A stretch of 64,000 bases of DNA from Brugia malayi (taxonomy: Eukaryota; Nematoda; Chromadorea; Rhabditida; Onchocercidae), in contig NW_025062479.1 of NCBI RefSeq assembly GCF_000002995.4, positions 8,671,721 through 8,735,720 on the forward strand. The letters run 5' to 3'. Made by a program: the position numbers and the translations under genes. A model generated the notes under the pieces. The model was not told where the DNA came from. It did no database searches and worked only from the letters and a program-made list of their open reading frames with translations. Positions within the stretch are counted from its first letter, which is position 1, and each line of letters starts with the position of its first letter. Below, in pieces: positions 1 to 12,559 of this stretch.

Positions 1-1322
1 ATTTTTAATTATTACAAGAATATTAACATTCCAACTCCCAATGCTTTCTCAAAAAATTGAGAACATAATTTAGCAAAAATATTTACTATAAACAATTTAA
101 AATTTCAGCATTAAAATACTCTTAATTTTTAAATATGTCATGAAACTGAAAATCTATGTAGGATGAACTGTGCATCAGTTTTTTAAAAATACCTTTTTTT
201 TTCTTTTTTTTCGTTAAAAATTGTAAAATTGCATCCTAGCTGAAATTTAGAATTAAATATCAATACGCATCAGTTCGTCACTTGATTACTGGTTGAAATA
301 AGTAAACCATTTGTCGCTCAAAAAACGAAATGTTTTGGAATCTCTTTTGATGGGAATACAAGACGTGAGAAAATGTGTGCAACTGTTCGAACTTTCTTTA
401 TTTATTTAATCCAAGTGTCTTTACTTGTAATATTCTATCAACTCCCAGGAGTTCGAACTCTTTGAGGAGGACCTCTTGAAACAAAAATAACATCAGTGAT
501 GTGATGCACACTTGAGAAACCCAAAAAATGCAATGTTGATGCCAAAAAAAAAAAAAAAAAAACACTGCTCTTTGACACTCAGTGCTATACTGTAGCGATA
601 ACTGGACCACCTTCTTTGAATCAGTTTTGTAATATAGCATTTCTATAACAAGCCCTGCAATGTTCCACACATCGTAAATATTGTATAAATTCCATGTCCA
701 ACATTCCTCTTTTGGACCAACACTTCCGCATATAAACCCAAACAATGGAATTCCATGAATAAACAATGAGAAAGCGGGTTCTGAAACGATGTAAAAAGCA
801 AATAACTTATTGGAAATTAAACCATTCACACATACAGAACAGTGGTAACTGCTTATGAACAGATTCCAGATGAATTATCCTCACCCTCAATGATTTTTCA
901 TTTTCCAAGAAAAATAATTATTTATCATAAACTCTCAAAAAGAAACTACCCATATCTACCCATAAGCTGAACAGATACAACTGAAAATAGAATACTACTT
1001 CTTTTAAACTAAATTGAAAAACGAGAAATTTTTCACCTCTCAAAAACTTTATCAGCCACTCTTAAAGCACTACGAGCATTTCAACTAAAACTTGTTGAAC
1101 AACAAAGATACTAAGGCAATGAGTAACCTTGAAGAGCACTCGCTCTACCAGGACGATGATAACAATCAATTTATTGTTAATAAGATGTTCTAAATTATAT
1201 TCGTCGATAACAGCAAAGGAAATTATTACAATTACATCATGGTCATCTTGAACTAAATTTCTGAATGGCAGATGGAATACGTCAATGTTTAACAGATGTG
1301 ATTCTGGAACAATAAGTAACCA
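1..1322. other. Intergenic and 3' flank of the FASTK-domain gene; no supported gene
   Basis: I see no exon set or RNA gene here. The longest open frame (398-829, minus) runs through an 18-base homopolymer at about 543-560 and has no recognisable domain, so I do not call it. The sequence around 1165-1180 contains an AATAAA-like hexamer on the minus strand and could carry the poly(A) signal of the neighbouring gene, which stops at 1323. Confidence 0.5.
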
Positions 1323-4300
1323 TTATCTATTTCCTCTGTCATCTGATGCCTCTTCAAGCTTTGTTTTAATGCGAGTAAATTGGTGCTTCAACGATGAGTT
1401 AGAATCGAAATCCTCTTGAGAAAATAAAACAGGAATAAACCCTCTCGCCTTCAACAAACGTATATTTAGCAATGGTGGTCCCATCAGAGTGCTCTTATCG
1501 TCATCAGTACACTGTAATTACAGGATATACTGAAAGTGGTAATGGTCAATAAAAAACGAAAGCCAAGTGTGGCTTAGTAGAAATGAAAGAGTATTTAAAC
1601 TCTAATGAAAAAAATAAATAAATAATAAATAGTTAACAGAAATGGATACTTACTGGCAAAGTTCGATCCTTCCAGGAGAGATAAATTACAGCCAAACGAG
1701 GTGCCTTCGTTTCCTCAAAATGGCTCAATGGAACAAAACGATCTCCTTTAACGTCTAGCTTGATGACTGCATTAACAAAAATCCCATCCTCAGTAAGAGC
1801 TGGCGGAAATGCATGTGAATTCAATGGAACCAATTTATGCAATAATGAATGAAAATACCGGACATTCCCTTCCTCATTCTTCCCGTAACGCAATTTGAAA
1901 GCCATATCATTCTGAAATGTTGGGCAATAATCAGAGGGACATTTTCGAAAAATCTCAAGACAAATATCTGGATAAAATAAATTCCTTCGTAATTTTTGAT
2001 TTCTTTTGAAAAAGTCTTTAACATATTACATATACGACTTACATAAGATATAGAGAAACTATAAATCTAACAGGAAATGTTTCAAAACATACCAAAGTTG
2101 TTGATGGAAACTGCATAAGATCCAAAATATCTACTGAGGGTCCTTGATAGGCTTTATTTAATGTTCCTTTCAAGAAATACTGCATTTGAGCAATAGTTGT
2201 TACAACCATTAGCTTTCGAAAACCACTCAGTCTGAAGATTTACACTATCAATAACAAAGATACCGATTTGTATTGGTTTCAGTAATAGAGCACCTCGAAA
2301 ATTAAAATTATTAAAAAAAAACTCGAAAATTAAAAAAACTCTGCAGTAAAAGGAAATTTCTCGAACCCTCCTAAGATGTTTGCGACGAATGTCGGTTGTA
2401 AGACAGTTTGAGCCAATTCTGGTGATAGTCTGTCGCATGTTGCTAAAGCATAGACTGCACTAAGCCATGTCTTGGGTGAGTCAATCTTTGAAGAAGTTAA
2501 CTTTTCGCATAGAAATACACTGGCTTCTTGAATTAAATCACCTTTGCCAGCTATTGCACACCAATGCACAGCGTATGATAATTCGTCAAGAGCAGCATTC
2601 CTAATAAAACAGCAATCAGAGTAAAAAAAAATATTAGCACCCTTACTAAAACTAATCTTTCTTTAAATGATATGAAGTATCTCCAGATTAGAAAAAGCAC
2701 AGCCAGATAAAAAAAACATTCGTAAGATCAATAAAGATAATATGGCAGTGCCAATGACAATAACAACTATAACGATGGAAACGAAAATAAAAGAAAGAAG
2801 CTAGAGTGCTGATGATAACGACTAGCGATAATGATAACAGTAATAACATAGAAAATTACACTGATAATTTTAAATTGCCCATGGGTTTAAAACTAACATC
2901 TGATTATTATTGATCCATGCAGCAATAGCATTCCATGTCCGAAGGTTACCAATATGCAATTTCGTCATCGAATTAACAATCGTATTAATCTGCGACCACT
3001 TGGTGAAACGACTAATATTGGCAAAAGTGTCGTCAGCTATAATTTGTCGAAGTCTATTATCCATGAATCGTAATTTTGCAGCTGATTGTGCCAACAGCAA
3101 CAGCTTGTCAACCTGAAAAAGATGACCGTCTTATCACATCTGACTATAAACAATTGCCACATCGAGAAAACCTTTGATAAAGCATTAATGAATATTGATC
3201 AAAAAGTGATAGACAGCTACACTATCTTGTAAAGCACAAGTAATATTTAAATGAAATACTGACTGTTAAGCCCTTCTTCTTTTGTTCGAAAGTATCGCAG
3301 ATAAGACGCAAAACATGAGGCGGTCGACTTGAGCTGTTTGCCAAACTTGACATCATGCCAATGAGTTCATTAGAAGACATCGAAGATACACAACTTTTTG
3401 CTTTTTCAATAAATATGTTGAACCAACTATCGCTTTTATTCCAACATACAATCACGGAAACAATATCTTTTGGCTGCGTGATTTCACTAAAATATTTTTC
3501 CTTTTTCAAGAAAGCAATCGTCATGCCAACGGAAGTGGTGCACACACTGAATCTTTTAAGACTTAATTACGTAATATGCTATCAATATTACCGAATATCC
3601 TCCGTCTACTTCATGGCGAATAGCAGGAGATAAAACAAACTGAAACTGAAATTACTGAGATCGTGACAAGTTAGTGAAAAAATGTAACCTAATATATTGT
3701 TAGTATTAATGGAAATTCTAGATTAATCACTGTTTAAAGAATACATTTTATAGCAAAAAAAAAAAATTCAACTGAATAGGAAAATGACACAAACCTTGCT
3801 TTCAGCTGTAACCATTCTCTCACTTGATAGAATAAATCCTCGGGTAGGCGGATTTTTTTGCTACTCACTAAAGCAGCTAAACGGACTAGTGGTGATACCG
3901 GGACAGAGAATACATCGGTAGAAAACTGTTGTCTTAATACATCAACCAATGTTTCAAAGAGGGATTCATCAGTAAGTTCGAGAATAACTAATGCGCACAT
4001 AGTCTCGAGCGTCGAGTTCATGTTCAGTTTACTGTTTTTTAATGATCTATTCATTTCAGCTAACAGTCCTCTCAAAAATATTAACGAGTGAAATAGAGGT
4101 ACGTAACAATATATAAAGTAAAATGCCACATGTCCGTACATTCTCTTACTATCTTGTAGTAACTTGAGAATTATATTTCAGAGTTCCAGTAAACGCCATT
4201 ATTATTCTAGTTCTTTCGACTAAATACATGAGTGAAATATAAATGATTAAACTGAATAAACTAATGTCAATCTATTACTAGCTAGGACATATTTTTAAAC

Positions 4301-5043
4301 TGACTAGCTAACTTACTTCTTCAGATATGCTGCCGCTTTCTGAATACTAACACTTTCATTAGCAAGTTCAGCAAAACGCGTCAAAATTTTTACAGAAATT
4401 TCACTACTGATTGAGCCTTCTAACTTCGCGCAAACCTAAAACTCCAATTTATGTTGAGAATGGTGGGAATTGAATGCATTACAAATTACTGACTCATCAC
4501 AGAAAATACTCAAATATAGTGGGGGACTTAAGAAAAAGACAACTTTTGCCACAGTATACGAAGCATAAAGTTTATTGACAAACGAGCAAGGACTCGACAC
4601 CTAAAACTATTACTTCTATTACGAAAAAATGGATCTGTCTGCTACATGTCAAACATAATAGAAGTCAAGTACTTTCCTGAGTGAGATTTTAAGCAACAAA
4701 TTTAAGGCATATGCACTCGCATTACGAGTTACTTCGAACAAAAAGTTTCAAAAGATGATCACAGAAAATATAGATTAACGAGTAATAGAAACCGTAAAAC
4801 GACCTTTCTGAGACCTTCAACACTCGTAACTGTATTGATTTCAGCTTCTTTGACGCTGCTTTCCTGAGTGAGATTTGTAATCAGCAAATCCAAGGCACAT
4901 GCACTCGCATTAGGAGCTACTTCAGTTGAGTAGAAACGCTTCTTCATTATATTTTTCAATCTAATCTTTTGCCATTGTGCACCCGAAATTTGCACATTTA
5001 ACGCACGTCGAAGAAATAGCAATGAAAACCGAAATAAAGCCAT
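1323..5043 (-). CDS. FASTK-domain / RAP-domain mitochondrial protein (FASTKD family, TBRG4/FASTKD4-like)
   Basis: Nine exons join in phase: 5043-4804, 4435-4317, 4070-3795, 3546-3264, 3112-2898, 2600-2340, 2231-2093, 1911-1654, 1511-1323, giving 1980 bp and 659 aa, a usual length for the family. The N-terminus is basic and hydrophobic (MALFRFSLLFLRRAL) and reaches KKRFYSTE, which resembles a mitochondrial presequence with an R-x-Y/S cleavage site. The middle is made of leucine-rich helical repeats of FAST type (for example SNELIGMMSSLANS and TWNAIAAWIN). The last exon, with GPPLLNIRLLKARGFIPVLF and a basic helix, looks like a C-terminal RAP domain. FASTK proteins bind and process mitochondrial RNA (family knowledge). 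Which FASTKD paralogue this is cannot be settled by eye. The exon 6 donor could instead lie about 30 bp upstream (GG/GTTCGA), in the same phase. The gene is downstream of a fold-back repeat. Confidence 0.8.
4672..4739 (-). pseudogene. Degenerate partial copy of FASTK-gene exon 1, inside intron 1
   Basis: About 65 bases in intron 1 resemble exon 1 at roughly 4858-4925, in the same orientation and about 187 bp away. The shared core includes ATGCACTCGCATTA and TTCCTGAGTGAGATTT on the plus strand. Translated in the exon frame, the intron copy reads NASAYALNLL where the exon has NASACALDLL. No splice sites hold it in the gene model, so it looks like a decayed exon fragment from a local tandem duplication. 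By eye identity is about 80%. Confidence 0.7.
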
Positions 5044-5407
5044 CTCGACTCGCTTTACTTGCTTCTTTCACGTTATGTCCATTACAACTAATTCAAGATT
5101 CATTTCCGATTCTGAAACGATAAATTAACAACAGCACTTTTCCTCCTGACAAATCTGGTCCTAAAAATTTCCATTCTACAGGAGATGCATCCTTAAAACC
5201 CAAATGACCTGTATAGCGTAAATTTCTTTTGCCTCTTTTCCTCTAATAACTAAATTTGTCCTGACCAATGGAAAAATCTTTTCATCCTGAGTTGTCTGGC
5301 AATTCAAGCTCAGCTTAAATCCCATTTCCTCATTATTTAATCACACGAAACAATGTCTCACCAATAAAAGTCAGAAACTTCGCACTGGAAACCTTCTCAA
5401 ACCAACT
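5044..5407. promoter_or_regulatory. Upstream region of the FASTK-domain gene
   Basis: This short interval between the start codon at 5043 and the fold-back repeat must hold the core promoter or a splice-leader acceptor if the ATG choice is right. I see no clear TATA box or other defined site. The call rests only on position. Confidence 0.3.
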
Positions 5408-6433
5408 CTCTGTTACTGATGGTTTTTTTTTTTTTGCACTGTATGAGGAGAAAGGATTAGGTGATGTGGATTTATAAAGGAGAAAGGGTGTTGTAGGTAT
5501 GCTCGAGGAAGAATTCTGGCATTTGTGTTTTCCGTTCCCACCCAGCCAAACTATCATTCCCAATTATTTGTGATCAACCAAGAATCACAGTTCACGTCTC
5601 AAGGCATACCAGGCCTTTCATTCCCTGCGGCATGCAACAGAAATGCAACACATCATTTAGGTGTGGGGATATTGCCACGATTTCGTCTGGGTTGCGGAGC
5701 ATATGAGTGGGTTGCATATGAGATCAAGCAGTGGAGGTAAAGTATCAGTTCCTTTTCTATCTTCATTTCCTATTATCCTTTAACCTCTGTCTTTGTAATC
5801 ATCTCTTTCGCTTCTATTTATTTGTCAAAATCCTACTATCAGAGTTGCATGACCCCGGCAAAAAATATCTGTACATGATTTCTGCTAACGAATCATCCTC
5901 AACATGAGAACCCAGAAATTCCTGTCTAACACTCCCACGGAAGATCTCAGCCGAAATTGCGGAAATCATAGTCTTTTGCTTTTTAGAAAATATTTCTTTA
6001 ATCATACAACAGTGCCTTCTGCCACCCTCACCTGTTCCTTATGCTTCTTCATAATTAATCCAATAATTCCGCATCAATACTCCGTCCCACTGTGTACCCC
6101 CTCATCCCTCCATAAACAACCAACCCACTCATATGCTCCGCAACCCAGACGAAATCGTGGCAATATCCCCACACCTAGATGATGTGTTGCACTTTTTCTG
6201 TTGCATGCCGCAGGGAATGAAAGGCCTGGTATGCCTTGAGACGTGAACTGTGATTCTTGTTTGGTCACAAATAATTGGGAATGATAGTTTGGCTGGGTGG
6301 GAACGGAAAACACAAATGCCAGAATTCTTCCTCGAGCATAACTACAACACCCTTTCTCCTTTATAAATCCACATCACCTAATCCTTTCTCCTCATACAGG
6401 GCAAAAAAAAAAAAAAAACCATCAATAACAGAG
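5408..6433. repeat. Fold-back element: inverted repeat with arms of about 310 bp
   Basis: The left arm is 5408-5714 and the right arm 6121-6433, with a unique 406-bp spacer. They are near-identical in opposite orientation: both contain AGGAGAAAGGATTAGGTGAT, CCCAGCCAAACTATCATTCC and GATTTCGTCTGGGTTGCGGA when read inward. Differences are few (single substitutions, and three extra bases near 6193 in the right arm). Each arm carries a poly(T/A) tract near its outer end, next to CTCTGTTA[C/T]TGATGG. The arms are visibly richer in GC than their surroundings. No transposase is present. It resembles a non-autonomous fold-back element or an inverted duplication. I could not identify target-site duplications. 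Two mirror-image open frames (5525-5740 plus, 6074-6313 minus) are by-products of the symmetry. Confidence 0.85.
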
Positions 6434-9400
6434 ACATAGGACTATGAAGGGTTCTCATGAACTCCCCCGCTAAATTCTTCTCATATTCCTTTGCTTTTAA
6501 AATGAGGAGCTCTTCAGCTAGTTACTGAATTTAAATTTAAAATGCTTGCTAAGTAGTTTTGATGATCATCGAACCAAGTCCAGCCTACAACGAAATTTCA
6601 GGAATTGAGTACGTCAAATTACTGCAAATTTTGATATAATCCTAAATTAAGTAAAAACTGATACATTTCTACTCATTTCATTAGTGCAAATAGGCTGGCG
6701 TGTCAAGAAATTAATGTTAAGGACCTCGCCTTTCATATCAAGCAATCAAAAGTTTTTTAAACTGCGGCACCACCGCAAATTATCTAAGTATGGAAAATAT
6801 CGGTCAAATGTGACTAAATGATCACAGTCCTTTTTTTAGTGAAATATTTATTTTCAAAAAGAATAAACACATCTAATCCTGTGGAAGCATTACGATGAAA
6901 ACCTTTGACGCATACTAAATATACATATATATATATATATATAAATGCATAATTTAGCGTATATTGAGTTATTAAACATTATGATTGATTTATTGCTTAT
7001 ACTTTAATGTTTCATGCTTTATTCATAATTTTGTACGCCTTCAAGAAGTGATGAAATGGAGAGTTACGAAAGGATTTTTTCTTGTTTTGAAATACTCGAA
7101 CACTAATAGCAATCATGACCTTTTTCCTTTCATTTTTTTAATTTATTTTTATACCTTATTTTTTGTTTTCCCTTTGGTTCTTTTGTTCTCTTCCTAATCC
7201 CTTTATTGGTTCTTTTATTTCATAGCCCATTACTTTCTCGATGACTTGCAAGAGATTAGAGTTGTGAACACGACATTTCCCATTTCTAGACGCTTATATA
7301 TGATCTGTCTGGCATGGAACAGTATGTCATCATGTGCAGAGCAAGATTACGGCTTACAAATATGCGGTTAAATCAGCGCAATTGAATATTATTATTTCAT
7401 TGTACTATGTAGAATTTGAGTAAAAATTCCAACAACTTTTGATTGTACAAAGTTAAGATTAGAAAGGAACATGGAAAGCTAGCTGTCGTCAGACTTTACG
7501 CTTACTTCCTATAGTTCTTCCCACTAGGTCACAGATTATTTTTTCCTATAACTGGCATACCTTGCTTTGTTACACAAATATCCACATCTTGCAAAAGCTC
7601 ATAAATGATAGTCCTATTTCCTACGTGACAGTGCATCGCTAAGGATAGAATATTCAACTGAAAGTTAATGACTTTCAAATGTACATGGCAAATATCATAT
7701 CAAATTTGTAATAAGCATCCTAAAGGAAAAAATACTTCCTTGACTGTTTCGGCTTTCACCTGAACCAATAAAAAACCCAGTTTTCAGTTAGTCATCGTTG
7801 CTGAATAAATGCCTCTTTTATAGTGAGACATTATCATGCATCAAATTTTTTATATTCTCATGAGATATTATCTCACTTGGTGAATTAGTTGTACTTTCAA
7901 GAACTTTTCGTACTTTCAATATTATATTGCATAAGTTGAAAATCATTATCACTAGCTAATATTACATTCACATTGTATACAAAGTAAAGCCATCCGTATA
8001 TTTTGGGTTGAGTAAAATATTTTGCATGCCTTTCGACTAGTAGAAACTGTTTAAAATTAAACAATAAATGAAGATCTCAAAAGTGAATAATGAAGTAAGA
8101 AGTAATGGAACCACAATAAGCAGCAAAAATGGATGATAAGACGGTAATGGAAGGAAAATTAGAAGCAAAAACAGTCTTATCAAAAAATATCAGAACAGAT
8201 GGATTATTTGTTAAAAGTCTCCTAAACTTTAAATCACTTTTACACATCAATAAAACTTTACAAAATAATGAATTTCGATATGATACAGTGTCTTTTTTTG
8301 CAAAGTTCATAAACTTTGAAAAAAAAAAAACTTGATTTCTTTTTTAAAAAAAACCCATCCATATTTATATAACGATAAAAAGGACTACAAAAAAGAAACA
8401 ATTACTTAACAAAAGGCATTGTTTTCAGAACATTGTGCAGTAAGCTGCATTACATTTTTTTACCTAAGTAAAAATACCTTGACGAATTCATTCACCAGCA
8501 AAGGCTTCTATGCCAACAATACAGAAAATAATCTTTTCTTCCAGGATAGCTTGGATCACAATGTCAGTGGAGTTTTCATGTGAATTGAAGTTTTAAGTTT
8601 ATCAAATACTTCTCAATTTTACATCGAACTTCTAACAGGTTAAATTTCACATATTCTGAAGCTAATAAAATTAACTTCTCATTTCAACACATATTCGAAA
8701 TTTGAGAAAAGGAAGTAATCAATTTGAGGATTTTGCAGCAATTTCATTGTCGTATATTCCAGTGGTTATGATACAGTCAAAAAACACTTGTGCAAAGAAA
8801 TTTTTGTGGCCGTCATAAAATCAGATTTTAACTTGCTCACTTTGAATTCAGTTGCACTATGTGGAAAAGGAAATACGTAGCTTCTGAAAACTCGGGAAGA
8901 TTCACTGGCTATTTGAACCATAAAGTTTTGAAGCTCTAAAACAAGTTTGTAATTTCTTGATTTCATTTTCTGATTTTTAGAAATTCTTTTTATGGTTAGT
9001 AAATTTTTTAATTTAAAAATTTAAAGATTTTTAATTATTTTGAACTATTCAATCTTTCTGAATTTAAATGATCTTAAATTTGCAATAATCTCAAACTCAA
9101 ATCTTAAGTTTCTAGAATTCTTAAAATATTTCAAATTTTCCTAAAAGCTTTTTCTAATTTTTTTCTTTCAAAATGTTTATTTTACTTTACATGCTTCAGC
9201 TTAAAATCCTTCATATTTCATTTTTTTTTCGAATTAAAAATTTTAATTCTCTTCATCATTTCTTGAAAATAATTCAGATTTATACCAATTGTCGTGAAAG
9301 ATTTAAATTTTTCTTTATTATTTTAGGAGACGTTTATTGATTTCTGGGAGATTCGCTTAACATAGACATTAATATGTGGGATAATACAGGAATATAGTAA

Positions 9401-9693
9401 ATCGTTTATCAAGAGAAGCTATAATACAATAAACTTGCTAGAGAAGAACTGAAGTAGCGAAATCCCTTTTTGTGGTCGAACTGCCTCGTGATTGAACTCT
9501 GCTGGTTTAACACACTACTGTTAATATGAGTAGCCTCCTTATGTAGCAAGCAGTATACATAAACAAAATACATGATTTACAATAATCGGTCTAATAAAGA
9601 GCTGTTGACCTGGTTTAGAAACAAATCTAATTACTAGTTAGTGGTGGCACAACAGTGAGATCAACTAAATGAGGAGCTGATACCGTGTGTAAA
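6434..9693. other. Gene-poor stretch without recognisable features
   Basis: AT-rich sequence with short homopolymers. The only clear item is a TA microsatellite at 6925-6942. The short open frames here (for example 6985-7197 and 8077-8310) are rich in Phe, Leu, Lys and Asn, lack domains, and look like chance frames. Confidence 0.5.
6925..6942. repeat. (TA)n microsatellite
   Basis: An uninterrupted TA run of about 18 bases, preceded by a near-match ATATACATA. Confidence 0.9.
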
Positions 9694-9850
9694 CAATATA
9701 TAGAAGATTTACAATCTAAACATAAGTTTACTTTTTGGAAACAAAAAGTTTAGGGTATAAACATTGTATTGCAAAGAGTTCATAGAATATATTTCTTACT
9801 CATATTTTCTACTCTCATATAATATTTTAGATTTTTGCGATATTGAAATC
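9694..9850 (+). repeat. Dispersed direct repeat, copy A
   Basis: The first 37 bases (starting CAATATATAGAAGATTTACA) are identical to 12273-12309. After a variable stretch, a second homologous block follows (CATAGAATA[T/C]ATTTCTTA at 9781, and a TTTTAGA-GCGATAT block near 9825). The unit is otherwise uncharacterised; it may be part of a decayed transposon or LTR. Confidence 0.7.
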
Positions 9851-12272
9851 CACGGTTTCCAACAGAATGAGTCCAAAATCTTAGTTACTACTTTTACCAA
9901 ATATAATTAGTGTATTATTATTTATCAATTATTATCAATAATATTATTGTTTATTATTATTATTAAATTTTTTCATTTGCAGCTTCTAAAGGTTAGCATA
10001 AAAAAAATTAATGACCACTCCTATTTCTGATGCGCATGTATTACTTCAAATGAAATCTACTTTGATATTCAACTAACAGCCAAGCATAATTCTTCTGTTT
10101 AAATGGAAACTGATAACCATCAACTAATGTTAAAGTTCAAACACGTACTTTTTAAGCTACGATTACACCAAGTGACCGGTTTGATATAGAATTCCGGGAA
10201 TTAAAATATTTCTTTCAATTTGGAATTTATAATAATTAGAGTTTGTTAATGAACTAAGTCTCTTTTCCTTAGTAGCACTATAAATGAGGAAAAAACCTAA
10301 AACCACTCATGAAGGGAATGAAAGCTGTATTTTTTGATTTACAGCAATTCAAATTCAATTTTGCTCGTTCATAAGCAAGTCCATACTAACTTTATATGTG
10401 GGATGCAATTTAACCATGACTATACAAAACGTATTTGTTTTCACAAGTTTTCTTGTATCATCTATCGCGAGAGGATTCCAGGCTATATACGTAGTTTCAA
10501 ATACTGGTTTCTCGGAATAGTGCATGTTAAAAAAAGGATAAGTTTGGACTGTTCATTTAGTATTGCGTAGAGTACTTATCCTAAACTGCCTTTTGGAAAG
10601 CAAAAAATTAAGAGCAAAAATTTTTTTCTTTTTGAAAGACTGAAGTAAAATTGGTGAGAGGATGAAAAAATATTTTCCTAGTTAAAAAAATGCAGTTAAG
10701 TAAACATAGTTAAGTGAACAAACAATAAATGTGGTCAATAGCATCTGTAGGGAGAGAGCTGTACAAACTTGCATATATCATGTGTATCGTCTGCCTCCCG
10801 TCATTATCCAACCAATTTCACCTGCCAGCATTCACCTTTCTCAATCATCTATCCTTCATACAAGAGAGCATTAGACACAGTACTATACTGCTATATCAGA
10901 AGAGCACTGCATAATATGATTTAACATAAATTTTGCAAAGATTCCAATTAATTTTGCATTCAGTCACTTTCATTCATTAGAATTATTTGACCGTTTCTCT
11001 TATAATTTCTTCCATTTTTGGGCACTGGTAAAGATATTGTTTAAGTTATCTCAAGCATACAAACTCAGTTAGTTACAACGTATTATTAAACATATCAATA
11101 ATTTTTATTTCGGCAAAACAAAATTTACTACTTTATTTTTGAAATATTTGTGAGAAATTTTTAATACCGATGTACCAAATATCCATCATACTTGTTATTC
11201 TATATTTCAATAACAAATGACGTAGATACGTATTAGATATTTTTTAATCTTATGAGGAAATCATGCAGTTATCTACTTACAGAATCAAAAATAAATTACA
11301 ACAGTATTTCTTTACAAGACAAAAAAATAACTTTAAAGAAAATAGACTCGCAAATATTAATCCTATTGATAAATCTCAAACTACGGAAATTTGTCCAAAT
11401 CAAAACAAATTGAATTAGCTGTCCCGGAAGCGTCTAAGTATTAAAAGCAATGCAGTAAGAGCAAGACAAATTTGACTATTTGAAAAATTAGGTATGTGGT
11501 TGCTTTTGTTTTCACATGAAGTCATCCGAAAATTCCGAAAATTATCGAGAGATTTGATAAATTATTTTAGTAAAATGAAGTAAAAAGTGAAAATGATTTA
11601 AAATGATATGTCGCGATTGTATTTGCAGTTTCTTTTCAACAAACTATGAAAGTGAGTGGGCCACTTCGCGATGAAAAGCAAAGAAACTTTACAAAGTGAA
11701 CAGTACATAGTATCATCGAAGAAATCTTTCCAAATTTCATTATATATCCTTTTTATCTACTTGATATCATTTTTACTTCCGATTTTCAAAAGATTTCTAA
11801 TGAAACGATTGCTATTATGCAATTTGGTGAACTGATATTAAACCTCAATTTAAAACTGGTTGACCAGTTCAGCAGGGTTAATTAATTTCATATCCGAATA
11901 TTATTGATTTCATAATATGCTACTTGTTGAAACAGTTCGTTGTTCATTTTACTGTAAAAAAGGAAATTTTAAAACATTAAAAAGTGATAGAAATAGGTTT
12001 ATCAATTTACTTACCAATTGTAATAAAGCCGGTATTTTGAAACAGAAAGTGATAACTTCATCCCTTCATCAAGCATAATCAACAGGAATAATCGTTGATG
12101 AAATATCCTTAATAATATTATTAAAAAATTTCTTCTTCCTTCACCTACTCTTTTAAACAAATTAACTCACTGCTAATAATACTAAAGTAATCACTGTCAA
12201 AGTTGAGACTTGGTTTCCACACGCAAACTTTGTGAATAAGAATATTACTGGACGGTAACACAATAAACTAAT
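9851..12272. other. Gene-poor stretch without recognisable features
   Basis: AT-rich sequence with runs of ATT/TTA low complexity near 9900-9970. No exon pair, RNA gene or transposon domain is visible. Frames such as 10334-10570 and 10729-10914 have no recognisable motif. Confidence 0.5.
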
Positions 12273-12390
12273 CAATATATAGAAGATTTACAATCTAAAC
12301 ATAAGTTTAAAGTTTAAAGATTATTTTGCATAGAATACATTTCTTATTCACATTTTCTAATGTTTTAGAGTTCCGCGATATAAAAAAACT
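12273..12390 (+). repeat. Dispersed direct repeat, copy B
   Basis: It shares an exact 37-base block with 9694-9730 and then a collinear diverged block (12329 onward against 9781 onward). This copy is shorter between the blocks. It lies immediately before the tandem array that starts near 12560. Confidence 0.7.
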
Positions 12391-12559
12391 GCAACACCAA
12401 TTCATAGATTTTAAGGGTTTAATTTTTTATATTATTTCGATATTGCAATTTTTTTTGTTTACTTTTCATTATTTTATTCTTTTTTACTTTTGAAACTTTT
12501 TTTTATTTTTCATTTTTAGAATTGTTTAAATTTTTGCATTGTCAAAATGTATGATTTTT

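Noticed and set aside
398..829. 143-codon minus-strand open frame
   Set aside because: It runs through an 18-base homopolymer (a Phe run), has no domain, and I cannot join it to other exons. It may contain an exon of an unseen gene, but there is no support.
5525..6313. Two almost identical 70-80 residue proteins on opposite strands
   Set aside because: They are the same arm of the fold-back repeat read twice; no gene context, and the frames end at unrelated sequence outside the arms.
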